Shown here: positions 1 to 13,205 of the stretch, piece after piece
How the letters are laid out: every line of letters starts with the position of its first letter
Numbering within the stretch: position 1 is the stretch's first letter
Made by a program: the position numbers and the translations under genes
The notes under the pieces: model-generated
Database searches by the model: none
Told to the model about the DNA's origin: nothing
Seen by the model: only the letters and a program-made list of their open reading frames with translations
Assembly (NCBI GenBank): GCA_025174535.1
Contig: JALBUN010000002.1
Coordinates: 62,001 to 126,000, forward strand
Source of the DNA: Cantharellus purpuraceus
Lineage: Eukaryota > Basidiomycota > Agaricomycetes > Cantharellales > Hydnaceae
DNA: 64,000 nt
Reading direction: 5' to 3'

Positions 1-2140
1 ACTACACCAGAGGTTAGACATTGAAGTACAACAGTCTGGTTGTAGTACACGGGTATTTGCGAGCCATTGTTGGTGAATGTAATGGCATTGGGTGGAGGGG
101 AGGGATAATCGGGTTGGGGAGGGGGAGGGGGAGGCACGTCAACTCCACCTGGTGGTTTGTTGACATCCACAATATAAATAACGAATGGGTCTGGGTGGAC
201 AAGCGTAAGGCATCGAAAGATACAATATATTATCTGGTGGGCTTACCCCAACTTGCAGTTCGAGCCACGAATGACGGCGTTGCGTTCCGATGTCGTGCAT
301 CAACACCAGGTAAAGAAGCACCGTCAGATCCCTTGAATGAAGATCCCGAGCCGGAAACACACAAGTATTTCGTTGAGACGGTTTGTGAACGAAGGCGATG
401 GAAAAGAGAAATAGTGGAACCATGATTAATGCACACTGATTAGTGTCAGATACTTGAGCATTCATCCTAAGACGAGATGATAAGAACTCACGCTCCAAAT
501 TTTTTGCGCTCTGGCGTTTCTTCGACGGTTTACTGATGACTTTGATAGGGCGACTCGAGAATGTGCCGATAACATGCTCTGGTTCCTCATCAGAGGCAGG
601 AGCCATGATTTTCACCAAGGCCTCGACCTTTTTCCGTTTCTCGTCTACGTCAGAGATGAACAGTTGTTTCCCAACGCAACGTCCAATGTAGGTCGTTCCC
701 GTTGGTGGATCAGCAACGTCAAATGCCTTGCCAGATGTGCCAGTCCATTCAACTGTCCCTTCCTGTGGCGATGGCTCACCACTGATTGAAATGACGGCGC
801 GAGGGGGAGCCAACTTGGCATCCTCCCCTCGCCGGAATGTGTCTGACCACCAGCTGTTTCCAATCATGATCGCAGTGGGAGGCGGACACAGGAACCTGGA
901 GGGAAATCACAGTAAAGCAGTGTTCAACAGAGAAATTGGGAGGTGTCTGACCGCTTCTCGGTGCCATAACTCTTCTGTGCAACCTTACTTGACATGACAA
1001 TCACCGCCCGTTCGCCATGTCCAATGCGATTCGGCGTGTTCATATACTGTTCCAAGTACGGCCTGTAGGAAAAGAAATCAAACACGCACATGACGATGAG
1101 AGCATATTAGCTAACCGAATGAAGGACTGCAGGTCCGTTCCAGCAGAACCAGGATGAGCTTGTAACTTCATACGAGACAGTGTCTCATCTACACCCATTG
1201 CAGTCACGGGTAAACGAAGGGCAAGGTCGCCTTGCGGACCGCCGAGACCATACTGATATCCGTCCTGGAAGCCAGAACTGTTAGATTCAACTTTGAAGCC
1301 ATGTGTGGCCTGGGGTGTCACATGGCGGAACATATCCAACGATTGCTTTGGACGGATTGGCAGAGCACCAGTAGAAGAGGGAAAATCCCCCGGGAAACCA
1401 GATAACCGCTCAGAGATGCGATTCTGAGCTCCTACAAAATCATTGGGTACATTAAGACCAAACTCATCAAAGTGCTCAGGATTGGACGGCCGTCGATCAA
1501 GCATCAATTCGTTGAAGCCCGCATGGCCAAATTCCTGTGGGACCTTTTCGACCGTGGTTGGAGAAATGCCAGGGACGCCAGAAAAACCGTAGGGGGAGCG
1601 ATGCAGCGCATTTGCAGAGTCTTGTGGAGAGACGGGAGTGCCGCTTCCGCCATTGTAGCTCGAAGGAAGGCCGGTGCCAGCCGGATAGGGACTCGCGGGG
1701 CCGCTTAACGGGGACACAACTTCGTTGAAGGCGTTGGGCCCGTTGGGGTATAATAAATCCTGTCCGTATGACGGTAAACTAGAGGAAGGAGCTGTGGACG
1801 GGTAAGATCGAAAACGGCTCCCAGCCCCCCCGAATGAGGGTGCTGAGGAGGAGAAGAGGTCATAATTGGTATGGTCGATGTCCAAGCTTTCGGACGAGTC
1901 AAAATTTGGGGGGGTTAGCTGGGTAGCACGCTGAAGATGTTGAGAAGACGTTCTGCCGGTCTGCAACACATTCAAAGCAGTGTCAAGCTCCTGATGGGAG
2001 TAAGGTGTCTGGGGAGGTGCGCCCTGCATGGAACGCTCGTGGAAGGGGATATCTTGAAGAGATTTTGGGTGGAGGAGGTCGTCCCAGTTGTGTACCGAGT
2101 TGTGGTGGGCGAAGAAAGGCGCAGAGTCGTCAACTTCCAT
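1..2140 (-). CDS. CSL (CBF1/Su(H)/LAG-1) family transcription factor, 3' end beyond window
   Basis: Sequence-specific DNA-binding protein of the CSL family, which in metazoans is the Notch effector and in fungi (S. pombe Cbf11/Cbf12) acts without Notch. The first coding exon (2140 to about 1125) gives an S/P/G-rich, probably disordered N-terminus of about 340 residues starting MEVDDSAPFFAHH. Spliced exons then give the Rel-homology N-terminal domain with RPYLEQYMNTP, VAQKSYGTEKRFLCPPP and IMIGNSWWSD, followed by IKVISKPSKKRQSAKN. Next come the beta-trefoil signature STISLFHRLRSQTVSTKYL and, near position 1, VYYNQTVVLQCLTSGV, where the reading frame leaves the window. The motifs that contact DNA in the family are present. 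Introns are short GT-AG. A TAG|GTGAGC donor near 2272 suggests a 5'UTR intron upstream. Family assignment is firm; Cbf11-like versus Cbf12-like cannot be decided without the C-terminus. Confidence 0.9.
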
Positions 2141-2271
2141 AGTTGCGGGGTATAATATGCCGGAGAGTGCCGATGCGAAGATGCCTAATATTGAAATTCC
2201 GGATCTGTTTGAGTGATTCGCGAATGCTACTATAACGGCAGCCTGCCAACGACGTGGCGCTGGATGCTCAC

Positions 2272-2671
2272 CTAGAAGACCAGGAGATGATAGTACTCGA
2301 CTCTATTCTGCAATTCACTGGCTACTCCTGGCTGAAGCGATGCCGTGAGACAGCGGAGGTGCTTGAGGTGCTTGGCTGAAGCGCTGAGAGAGCGGGAGGG
2401 CGGACACGACGAGCGGCGCGGTGGAGAAACAAGGACAGGGCACAAACAGCGGGATCTCGCATAGGTTGGCGTCAGGAGCCTTTTTAACGGTGGGCCTCGG
2501 CTCGAAATACTGGAGCGCTGGATCAACGCTGGATAATGGCGAATCTTGTAAAGCAAACGGTTCAACCACGGAAGTCAACGCTATTTCACTGTAGTATCTG
2601 GGGCTGATCGGAAGAGTGATCATTGCCATGATCCCAGTCATCACCACCCGCTCCTTCTCTCTCCCGACCAT
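2272..2671 (-). other. Possible 5' leader exon of the CSL gene or small hypothetical ORF
   Basis: An open stretch on the reverse strand (about 118 codons from 2671 to 2315 in one frame, a second overlapping frame down to 2272). It ends in a good donor, TAG|GTGAGC, at about 2271, and there is an acceptor-like AG about 90 bp further on, before the CSL start. I see no domain in either frame. The simplest reading is transcribed 5' leader of the CSL gene with one leader intron. An independent small protein is possible but unsupported. Confidence 0.2.
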
Positions 2672-5088
2672 CTCCTGTCAGTTCTAGCTGCGGTCCCGAA
2701 AGAGTAGGAGGCCGCGGCTACACCAGTTCCCTGCGACAACTCCGATTACTAGTTAACTCGGTCCAATCAGACAACTTCTCGACAGAAAGCGCCGGTCGAT
2801 ATAGCAAGCGTGGCTGTGCCTTTTTAATATGCTTACCTCTATCTTGTTTGTTTGTCCCCCTGCTCGGTCAGGGTGGATTCCCTCGGCCTTGCTGCCATTC
2901 CTTACAGCACCTAGGCGACTCGGGCAGTGTTAGGCTGGCAGCACCTCGTTGGCGTTGACGTCTCAGCTGGTTGATATCCACCACTCTGCTGCTTTCTTGT
3001 GCACTTTCTTGGGTGGCTCCAACCGTACTCGGGCGAGCACGGAATAGATTGCGAACCAGGTGCACAAGTTTGCAGACGATATTAGATGGATGGCCCTCTT
3101 AGTTGATTCGGACCTGTCGGGGCTTCTGATGCCAGTAGCGTATCTACTGTCGGAGTCTAGAATAAGCTGCCGCGGCGCATGCAATACCTACCACAAGGTG
3201 CTCGGGAATTGGCGGTGCCTAACTGCCAACATCAACAAATTGACGAGCTCTGTTCTTTTATCCAGTTTAGGTTTATCGGCACTTCTCCGAGGACCTTGTT
3301 TCATGCTGACAAAATTGTTTGCCTTGCACTGGCTCCACCAACACAGACTGGCACCTCCATGATTCTTTTCCTTACGCATCCATTCAGGCGACTGATAACG
3401 CATGCAACACACTCATCCGAGGCAGTCCTACATATTTGCATCTCTCCTGCCCCCCCTTTCCCGCCGCAGACTATCAATGGCCCTCGAGTCAAAGGCACAA
3501 GTTTTGCTTCAGCCTTCGCGGCGGTCATTGTTAAGGATGCCCGACCAGCCATTCGGTAATGCCGTTTCGTCTGCCCTGACGGCACCCCGTGCTTCCGCCA
3601 AGCTTTGCCTGATTTTTACGGCACCATCCCAATGTAGGCGAGGTCCCTGCCACTCAATTATGTAAAGGCATTGGTTGGACTAGTAGGTTGGGACTTGGGC
3701 CGGATCGGCGAACAATTGAGCAAATAGCTCTAACATTTACATTATCAACGCCAGAAGAGTCACCATAAACACCCACTGTTCCTCGGCACCTATATGCGTC
3801 ATACACTGACAGATGACAGCGAAGGTGGTTCAACCGTCGACGCGGGCATGTCGGATGATGAGATGGAAATGGCACTTGACGAATAGACAGCTCGAGGGGG
3901 GCATTTATCAATCTTTTCACTTGCCGGAGATTGTTGGCTTACAACACAATCGCACTTGCGTCATATTGACCCAGCCTCAGCCGAAGTGACTGCTCGGTCG
4001 AGGCGTAGCCTAGGATCGCCCCCATTCAAGTTGTGTTTTCCTAACTAAAACGTGCTACCGTGACGTAGGTGGCTCCGAAAGACAGATCTGAATCGGGTTG
4101 CATACAATAACTGCAAGGCACTCAGATGTGGCTGGAGAAGCGGTCGCGGACCATATGCGTCGGTTCCCCATGGTCCAGAGCATTCCTGGAAGATGACCCT
4201 ATATTGCATCCTGGAATCGACATCAGACGAACGACTTATAAGTTAAGCGTGCAGAGACTTACCCTTGTGCTTCGCTCAGCACGACAGCAGCTCTAGACTG
4301 ATGATATTCAGGGGTGATCCCGTCATTGCCCGGATACAAGATACCTGTGGTCATCATCCGGGAACATATCGCGAATACTGCGCGGTTACAGTCTGGAGAG
4401 TTTACGGCAACAGTGTTGAGCTTGGGATCGAATGTTATGGCAATTAGAAGAAGGTATATCATGTCATGATGATGCATGCATATGTATCCTGCATGCATAG
4501 GCCTTGCAGCAGAGACGCGCTTGGTTGGCGAGAACTGTGCAAATGAAATGCGATGATTGGAGATATTTGCAAGGCATCAGAGCTCGATGGAGAACATTCT
4601 GTGCTCCACATGAGTGCGAGTGACAAGGACACGTTAGAATCTCGGCTACGACGGCGAGACGGCCGCAGCACACAAGATGTGCCGTGGCCACTAGCAGGCC
4701 GTCCGACGACTCCGGCAGAGTACAAGGGTAGAGTACGAGAAAAAGAGCCGACAGCACCCGGATCAAGGTCAAACGTAAACCTGATAGCAATGCAAGGCGT
4801 GTAGGCCAGTCTTGCGTGGCAAGCAGGAACCTGAGGGTATTATAATACGTACGCATCCACCTAGTACGAACAGTGCAGTGAGTGTGCTTGTCATGTGGCC
4901 CACAAGTGTACAGCCATCGCCGTCCATGTGCGTGAGGCGGCCGAGCGGCCCACCCCTCACCCGGTCACATCCCCGTTCTCCCCCTCAACGTTGTCCTCAA
5001 CGCCGGACGGCCTCGGTAGTCGTAGTACCTAACATCCTTCCTTGTATCACCACCTCCACGTTCGAGATCGTCGTGGATCACGGCTCTC
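2672..5088. other. 2.4-kb stretch without a recognisable gene
   Basis: Only short, overlapping, unspliceable-looking frames occur on both strands, with no motif I recognise and no paired splice signals that join them. No tRNA box A/B pair and no long repeat were seen. The segment separates the CSL promoter from the S/P-rich gene at 5089. It could hold regulatory sequence or a lineage-specific transcript. Confidence 0.4.
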
Positions 5089-6673
5089 ATGTCTTACAGA
5101 CTGGAGAGCCCACGTCCTCGCTCGCCACTTCCGCCCATACGCATTCGTTCATCAGGCTACATTCGTTCCTCACTCGGTTCTCCAACCACTCTTCTTTACG
5201 ATCTCCCTCAACCCTCGTCTCGTTCTCCCCCACCGCAATCAGCCGACTCTGCGCTGTACTCTCCTCTCACCTCCCCACCTCCCGGCTCCCCCACTCATGC
5301 TCGTCAGAGAGCCCGCCAGACGCCTCCTGGCTCTCGCTCCACTACACCCGCTCAGGTGGCCCGTCAGGAGCTTGATCAGTTCGCGGCCCATTGTCATGCC
5401 TGGTGCGCTTTTCTTCGGTCTATCCTCTTCAGTCCTCCTGGCCTCATATATACAAGGTATTTTGACCAGGACGAACGTGCTGGCCAGCTCATGACAGAGA
5501 CCATTGAATCCCTCCGTGCGTCGCAGCGTGCTCCGTTCTCCCGCCTACAGGCCAGCATCCGGTCGTCGTATCATGCTGCTATCACCAAGCGGAGAAAGTC
5601 TGAGTTCAGAGCCCACTTATCGTCTACCCATCCAGGAGGATCCTTGTCCCCCAGTTCACGTGCAAATCCGTTTAGCAAGGCTGCAAAGAAAGAGCGCTTT
5701 CTTCGATTCAACCGATTTCTCAAGACTTGGTGCACAGCTGGTATGCCTGGCACGCGGCCTTTCTTTCATGGTCTTTGGGCAGTGCTGCGTTTGCAGGTCC
5801 TTCCCGTTAATTTGGGTGGGGCAGGGTCCAAACGAATAGAATGGGAGTTCGATGATGCCGTTTTTCAGGAGTCTGCGTAAGTGTTTTTTGGATCTTGTAC
5901 CGGGTGTTCACCGATAGGCTATCAAAGTGGCAAGGAATTCATGCTGGAGGCAATCGATGTCCTCAAAGGGGTATGCCACAATACGCAGTATGATGTTTCT
6001 TGTCATTTGACGTTGATTTTAGGTATTGGGATTCGAGGAATATCTACCGCCTCGATCGCGACCGCATAGTCGCGCATCCTTGGACGACGTTCACAGCCCT
6101 CCGCTATCTGCACCTGCACCTTCAGATGCTCTTACTACCCGTCCACGTTCTCCCTCGGATCCCTTTCTCGACACCCCTGCAACTTCACCTACACTTCCAA
6201 CGGCCACATCTCGCTCCCCGGCAATACGTTCAAGCACCCTTCTTCCTCGTCCGCGAATAAACGAACCGTCTGAGCAGTCTAGCCAAAGGGATTTGCCAGA
6301 ACCTTTGCCCCAACACTTCTTACGGGATCATGTCATGTATGCTCCTGATAAAGAGCCTCTCGATGCTGACGACGATAGTTTCGAGAGCGATCCTTACATG
6401 AGGAGGTGGACTTCGGCGGATCTCGACAATCCAGAATTACAGTCTCTCATCTCGCTTTTTCCCGACTTCATTACTCGGCAAACACTTCCGCGCTTCCCTC
6501 TAGCAAGATCAAAAGTGCCTGACCTGGAAGTTGGGCAAAGCATTGCTGGAGAAGGAAAGGAAGTCTCATGTGGAACCGGTCGCATGTTTGTAGGAGAAAA
6601 GCAGAGAAGGGAGCGTTGGAAAGGGAGCTGGTGGCATAGGTTCACCGGTTGGTGGCGGCGCTTATTTAGTTGA
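5089..6673 (+). CDS. Hypothetical S/P-rich protein, four exons
   Basis: Not recognised. Four exons splice cleanly: 5089-5402, 5457-5876, 5928-5970 and 6023-6673, all GT-AG introns of about 50 bp, giving about 475 residues. The N-terminus is rich in Ser, Pro and Arg with many SP dipeptides (possible CDK/MAPK sites). The middle, around residues 175-270, is the best ordered part and contains RFLRFNRFLKTWCTAGMPG and LGGAGSKRIEWEFDDAVF followed by a hydrophobic helix (LEAIDVLKGVLGFEEYLPP). A second disordered S/P-rich segment follows. The C-terminus is basic and aromatic (WKGSWWHRFTGWWRRLF), which could associate with membrane surfaces. The middle block is probably the conserved core of a basidiomycete-specific family, but I cannot name a function. 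Confidence 0.75.
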
Positions 6674-7214
6674 ACTTTGTGTTTTATAGAGTTCTCGATG
6701 TCCGTGTATCCTTCACCCATATCAGCAGTAGACGCTACGATCTGTCATGGTTCCGGCAGGAGTCGGAAGCAAGGGTTAACTTCCTGTCAACTGACTTGAT
6801 ATACGTGGCTCTCCCAGTGGAGGAGGCATTGGTTTTATTTAGCAAGGCAATGGTTCGGGTTGGATGAGTGTTTCTTTGCTATATTTTTCGTGACCTACGT
6901 TTGTAGAATTAGTTCAGAAAGAAACTAGGCAGACGATGGCCTGCCTAAGAAACATACAAATTCAGCGATAAGAAGCGTCACCGTTAGAAATTGCAGAGCC
7001 GAAAGCAAGCTCATCCTGCAGGCCTGATGATTGGCTCTCCCAGGGTTTGAGGCGTAGTATTCCCATCTTTTTGCAAGGCAATGCTCGGGATTGGTCGAGC
7101 GCTCGTTGCCACGTCTGTTCCTTCCTGTCCTGTGTTTGCAGAAACGATTCAAAAGAGCCGTGGCTCCTGACTACAGTTGCAAACTTCTACTCTGTAGACA
7201 TTCAACAGTAAAAC
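6674..7214. other. Intergenic region between the S/P-rich gene and HEM2
   Basis: About 540 bp with no supportable gene. It contains the 3' region of the upstream gene and the HEM2 promoter. No TATA-like or known operator stands out. Confidence 0.4.
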
Positions 7215-8430
<1,216 letters not shown>

Positions 8431-8845
8431 TCTTATTAACGTGTTAACCCATCTGGATATCACCAAAATGCATGTACATCTAATCCGCCAATTGTTGTTG
8501 GTCTTCAACTTGAATGGAGTTATAAGCCTGTGCTTCCGAATAGCGCACCGAGGATCAGATCAGGATCAGGAAACGCTCGCATGTTAAAGGGGAGCTTCTG
8601 ATATGTCATACAAAAGGGCAAAGGTAGAGAACCTTGTGCCCGTGATAGCAGCACGCATACGTCCTCATTCAGGAAGGTGGTTCTAGTGGCGTCTAAGCTC
8701 CATTATCGAGTTTCAGCTCAGTTTGGCTGTGCTTACCTGTAAAGTTCTCGGCTCTTCGTGCAAACTGCAACCTCCTGAAGCTATCGCTCGAAATGTGATG
8801 ACAGGGTATATAGCTTGCCGATGAGCAGAGAAATGCCGTGGAATC

Positions 8846-8873
8846 CACGTGATTTCGGTCACGTGAGACGCGT
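8846..8873. promoter_or_regulatory. Two CACGTG E-boxes and an ACGCGT (MCB) site upstream of chitin synthase
   Basis: CACGTG occurs at 8846-8851 and 8860-8865 and ACGCGT at 8868-8873, all within 91 bp of the chitin synthase start at 8937. CACGTG is the bHLH core and ACGCGT the MBF (MCB) core in ascomycetes. Either hexamer alone is expected by chance about every 4 kb, so it is the clustering that is suggestive. A similar set lies upstream of WEE1. Confidence 0.4.
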
Positions 8874-8936
8874 GACCGTCACGCGCCTTGTTTACTCCTG
8901 AATCTCCAAGTCTCCAGGCCCTCCGTTGTACGACTA

Positions 8937-11900
8937 ATGCCCATTATGAGAAAGCCTCCTCCTCCGCTCGAGAGTATAGATGAAGGTCCTACAGGAGACT
9001 CGTCTCGAGCTTCCATGCCTAACGAGGAAATACATAGATTTACTCTCTCAGATGACCCAGTCAAGCCCTCGTCTTCTTATGGCGAGCTTGCATACGACCA
9101 AATTGACGAAGCAGTAACGTTAATGCAGCAACGATTTACTAATGACCCATCTCGATCGAGGCCTCTGCTTCCTGTTCCCCCTAGCGATCCAATACCCCCA
9201 CCATCTTCTAGTAATGTCGACTTCACCGTGCCACCACAAACGTCATATCGAGACAGCTATGCGTCGTCACAACAGACAGCATATGACCATGATGTATATT
9301 ATGGACAAGAGGGAGCTACAGGAGAGGAGTTGGAAGAAGAGGTCCTTGCCTACCACCAGCCAGCCCCCCTTCCTCCCCGTCTCCCGACTATAGACTCCGG
9401 TCTACCGATGCAATGGGACCTTGGAGATGGGCACGATGCATCTGATCCATTTCTGGACAACCCACCTCAGATGTACAGCGAATCCAACCCATTCCATGGT
9501 CATGCAGCACCGATTCCATCTCTACCACCAGATGGAATGGAGTCGATGGATTCATTTCAATACGATCCGGAACGATATGGAAGCTATGGGCAAGCTTCAT
9601 ATGTGCCTCCAACTATGTCGCGTTCCCCAACACCTGGTCAAAACAATGAATATTACTTGGTAGACGAAGAGGACGCCTCGGGTTATATAGAACAACAGGA
9701 TCCTCTCGCGAATGATGCTTCTGGTGCACTTGATGATTCAGAGAAGAATACCACACCCGAGGACCCACCCATGGACACCAAACACTTTGGTCCTGCTCCT
9801 ACTGGGAGGATTTTACGTCGTCACAAGACAAAGAAACGTGTGCCACTCACAGAAGGAAATCTTGTTACCCATATCGATGTTCCAACGCAGCTATTCCTCC
9901 CGCGAAAAGGGGAGCCTGAAATGATGCAAACCCGGTGCGTGTGTTAGACTCCTTGGCCATACAGGCTTTTAACATGCGTTCATACTAGATATACCGCAGT
10001 CACCTCCGATCCTGACGATTTTGAGAGCCAACGGTTCTTTCTCCGTCAAAATATTTATGGACGGACAACAGAGCTCTTTATATGCATTACCATGTATAAT
10101 GTCGGTGCATATGTACTCGGTCTCTTTCACTCTTTGCTCACATATATACATTCAGGAAGATGAGATACTTCTGTGTAGGACTCTGTATGGTGTTATGAAA
10201 AACATTGCTCACCTAGTGAGTGCTTCTGAAAACCCTTGTATCTCGTTCATGAAGTTGGTTGATCTTAGTGTTCACGTCGAGCATCGCAAACATGGGGTCC
10301 TGATTCCTGGAAGAAGATCGTAGTTTGTATATGCGCTGATGGGCGTAAAGTCGTGCACCCCCGTGTGCTTGATGTTCTCACTGCCCTAGGAGTTTATCAA
10401 GACGGTGGACATATGAAGAATTCCGTAAATGGCAAGAATGTCACAGCTCATCTTTTCGAGTACACGACTTCGTCTGCATTGGATCCCGACCTTCACTTCA
10501 AGTTTCCTGACAAAGGCATTGTCCCGACCCAAATTCTTTTTTGCCTCAAAGAAAAGAATCAAAAGAAAATCAACAGTCACCGGTGGTTCTTCAATGCCTT
10601 TGCACCCTTGCTCCAGGTGCGTCTGGGTTGCCTAATGTTAATTCGGTTATGAACTATTTGGAATAGCCCAATGTCTGCATACTTCTGGATGTCGGAACGC
10701 GCCCTGGTAATAAGAGTTTATATCATCTTTGGAAAGCATTCGACAGAAACTCTAATGTCGGTGGAGCCTGTGGTGAGGTTGCAGCTTACAAAGGTCCCAA
10801 ATGGTCCGGTCTTCTCAACCCCCTCGGTGAGTGCCTTGTTTTGAAACCGTAGCTCAATTAACATGGTTTTGGAGCGAAGTTGCCGCACAGAATTTTGAAT
10901 ACAAGGTAGTGTCTATACTAAGTTCTCAATACATGGGAATCCTTGTTCTGCTTCAACTAAGGACTTCGTAGATGAGTAACATCCTCGATAAGCCGATGGA
11001 GAGTGTCTTTGGCTACATCTCCGTCCTTCCTGGTGCCTTTTCCGCCTATCGTTATATCGCACTACAGAACGACAAGGATGGCACTGGGCCACTTGCAAGT
11101 AAGTCATTGTATTCTATCTGTTATCAAGCGTTCGCTTCAAGAAGCTCACTAACCACGCGGTCTAGGTTACTTCAAAGGAGAGATTTTGTATGGCCGAGAT
11201 ACCGATATCTTCACCTCCAATATGTGTAAGTACCAGCGACGTAGTATCTATGCCTCTGACAGTCAACGTAAACATAGACCTCGCGGAAGACGTGAGAATA
11301 TTCATTCACACCAGGAGGAACGATATTGAATCTGCTTGTTTCCGTAGCGAATTCTATGTTTCGAGCTCATCGCTAAGAAGAATGCTAATTGGTAAGTCGG
11401 GGCTTTATGAGAATTACCGCCTTGGTTGATGCTGTCACAGGGTTTTGCGCTATGTGAAGAATGCCATCGGAGAAACAGACGTGCCCGAATCTTTGCCAGA
11501 ATTCATTGGCCAGCGTCGACGATGGCTCAATGGTTCATTTTTCGCTGCTGTCTATGCACTAGCACACACCGGTCAAATTTTACGGTCTGGCCATAGTGTA
11601 GGACGGAAAATTTTCCTCATGATTGAAACTGCATACAATGTGATCAACCTCATCTTTGCATGGTTCGCCATTGTAAGCGCGTTATGGGTATCATTTGGAC
11701 AATGCTAATAAAATATCAGGGCAACTTTTATCTTTTCTTTGTGTGTCTGGCCTTTTGTATGATAATACGTAACTCAGACGGATTCTAGGTCATCCTCACT
11801 TCGTCGCTCGAAAGTCCTTCTTTCAATCTTAAAGGAATCAATTTCTTCAACAGCATCGTTCAGGTGCGCCACACACCGTTTTCCACCAGGCAGACTGCGC

Positions 11901-13060
11901 TCATCGAAAGTCATAGTATTGCTATGCGGGAATTGTAGTGGCTTCGTTTCTGTTCAGTATGGGAAATAAGCCCAAGGCGTCAGTTGCACCACTCATCTTG
12001 TCACTTATACTGATTATATATCCAGCGCGGTATGGAAATATAAGCTCTCAAGCATTCTATTTGCTTGTCTGTCTGTCTACATGATCATCTGCGCCGTTGT
12101 TTGCACCACGCAAGCTGCGAAGTCTCCAGGGACATCCACCTATGCCCAGATGCTGCTATCTATAATTGCGACTTACGCATCATACGTTTTCGCGAGCGTG
12201 CTCTGGCTTGATCCTTTCCACCTAGTTACATCCTTTGTTCAATACTTGCTGATGAGCGCAACGTGCGTATTGCTTGTTGTGTCGTATTTGTGAATTGACA
12301 TTCGTTAGCAGTTATATCAACATATTGAACGTGTACGATCTATGTTTAGTTGATGAGCATTATTTATTTAACGCCAACCCCTTAGCTATGCGTTTGCTAA
12401 CTTGGACGACGTGAGTGCCCTGCGACGTGCATATTGAGATATGCTAATCAGTCTACCTAGATCTCTTGGGGCACCAAACAAGAGGGGCCAGTTGATACCG
12501 ATTTAGGTTCTGTCATCCAAGACAAGGAATCGCAAGTTGATTTAGAAGTCATTGCCGAGCCCTCGGATGTGGACAGGGCGTATCTAGAAGTGTTGCATAA
12601 CCTTCGAGTGCGGAAACCGGTTGTAAAACCGCAGAGTGGTTCAAGTGCAACAGAACAGATCCAGAAAGCCAAAGATTACTATGCCTCTATCCGTAAGTTA
12701 ACCCTCACTCCGGTAAGGACTGCCTGCTGACATGTTGCTGCAAGGAACAAATGTATCCTTGACTATTGAGGCTACTGGCTTTTGCTGATCATACGACAGG
12801 TTCTTCTTACATGGGTCCTAAGCAATGGTGTTCTTTGTTTAGCAATGCTGAGCGGCGGTGATCTCTCTGGCACGTTCTCTGATTCAACAGGTTCTGCCAA
12901 GGTCCGAGCCTATATGGTCTTTATATTGAGTTTTGTTGCTCTCACAAGCATTATCGTAAGTGTACATTACGACCGCGCCTAAACCTTTGTTCATATGTAT
13001 GATGTCTAGCGTCTCCTGGGTTCTACATTTTTTCTTATTGTCAGAGTTTTCACAGGTTAA
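8937..13060 (+). CDS. Chitin synthase (class I-III type, GT2)
   Basis: Plasma-membrane glycosyltransferase that polymerises UDP-GlcNAc into cell-wall chitin. Twenty-one exons sum to 3069 nt, 1022 residues. The first exon (8937-9934) encodes an acidic, Ser/Pro-rich cytosolic N-terminus of about 330 residues. The chitin synthase N-terminal domain follows ([17 protein letters not shown]), then catalytic blocks: [31 protein letters not shown] before [10 protein letters not shown], and the product-binding [12 protein letters not shown]. The C-terminal third holds about seven hydrophobic spans ending [10 protein letters not shown]. Oddities: exon 19 (12745-12752) is only 8 nt and exon 9 only 14 nt. 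The donor after TMYN (10101) is GTCGGT. No myosin head is present, so it is not class V/VII. It converges on the R3H gene, 145 bp between stops. The class call among I-III is by eye only. Confidence 0.95.
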
Positions 13061-13205
13061 CTTTATGAATATGTGCGACTTGGCTGATTCCTGGACTACG
13101 ATCTTGATGACTTCTTTTTATGATGTTACACCACCGTGAATTCTGTATCAATTCATGTCACTTTACGCCTGACTACCCTATGTACCATCATGAACGTACA
13201 AACAA

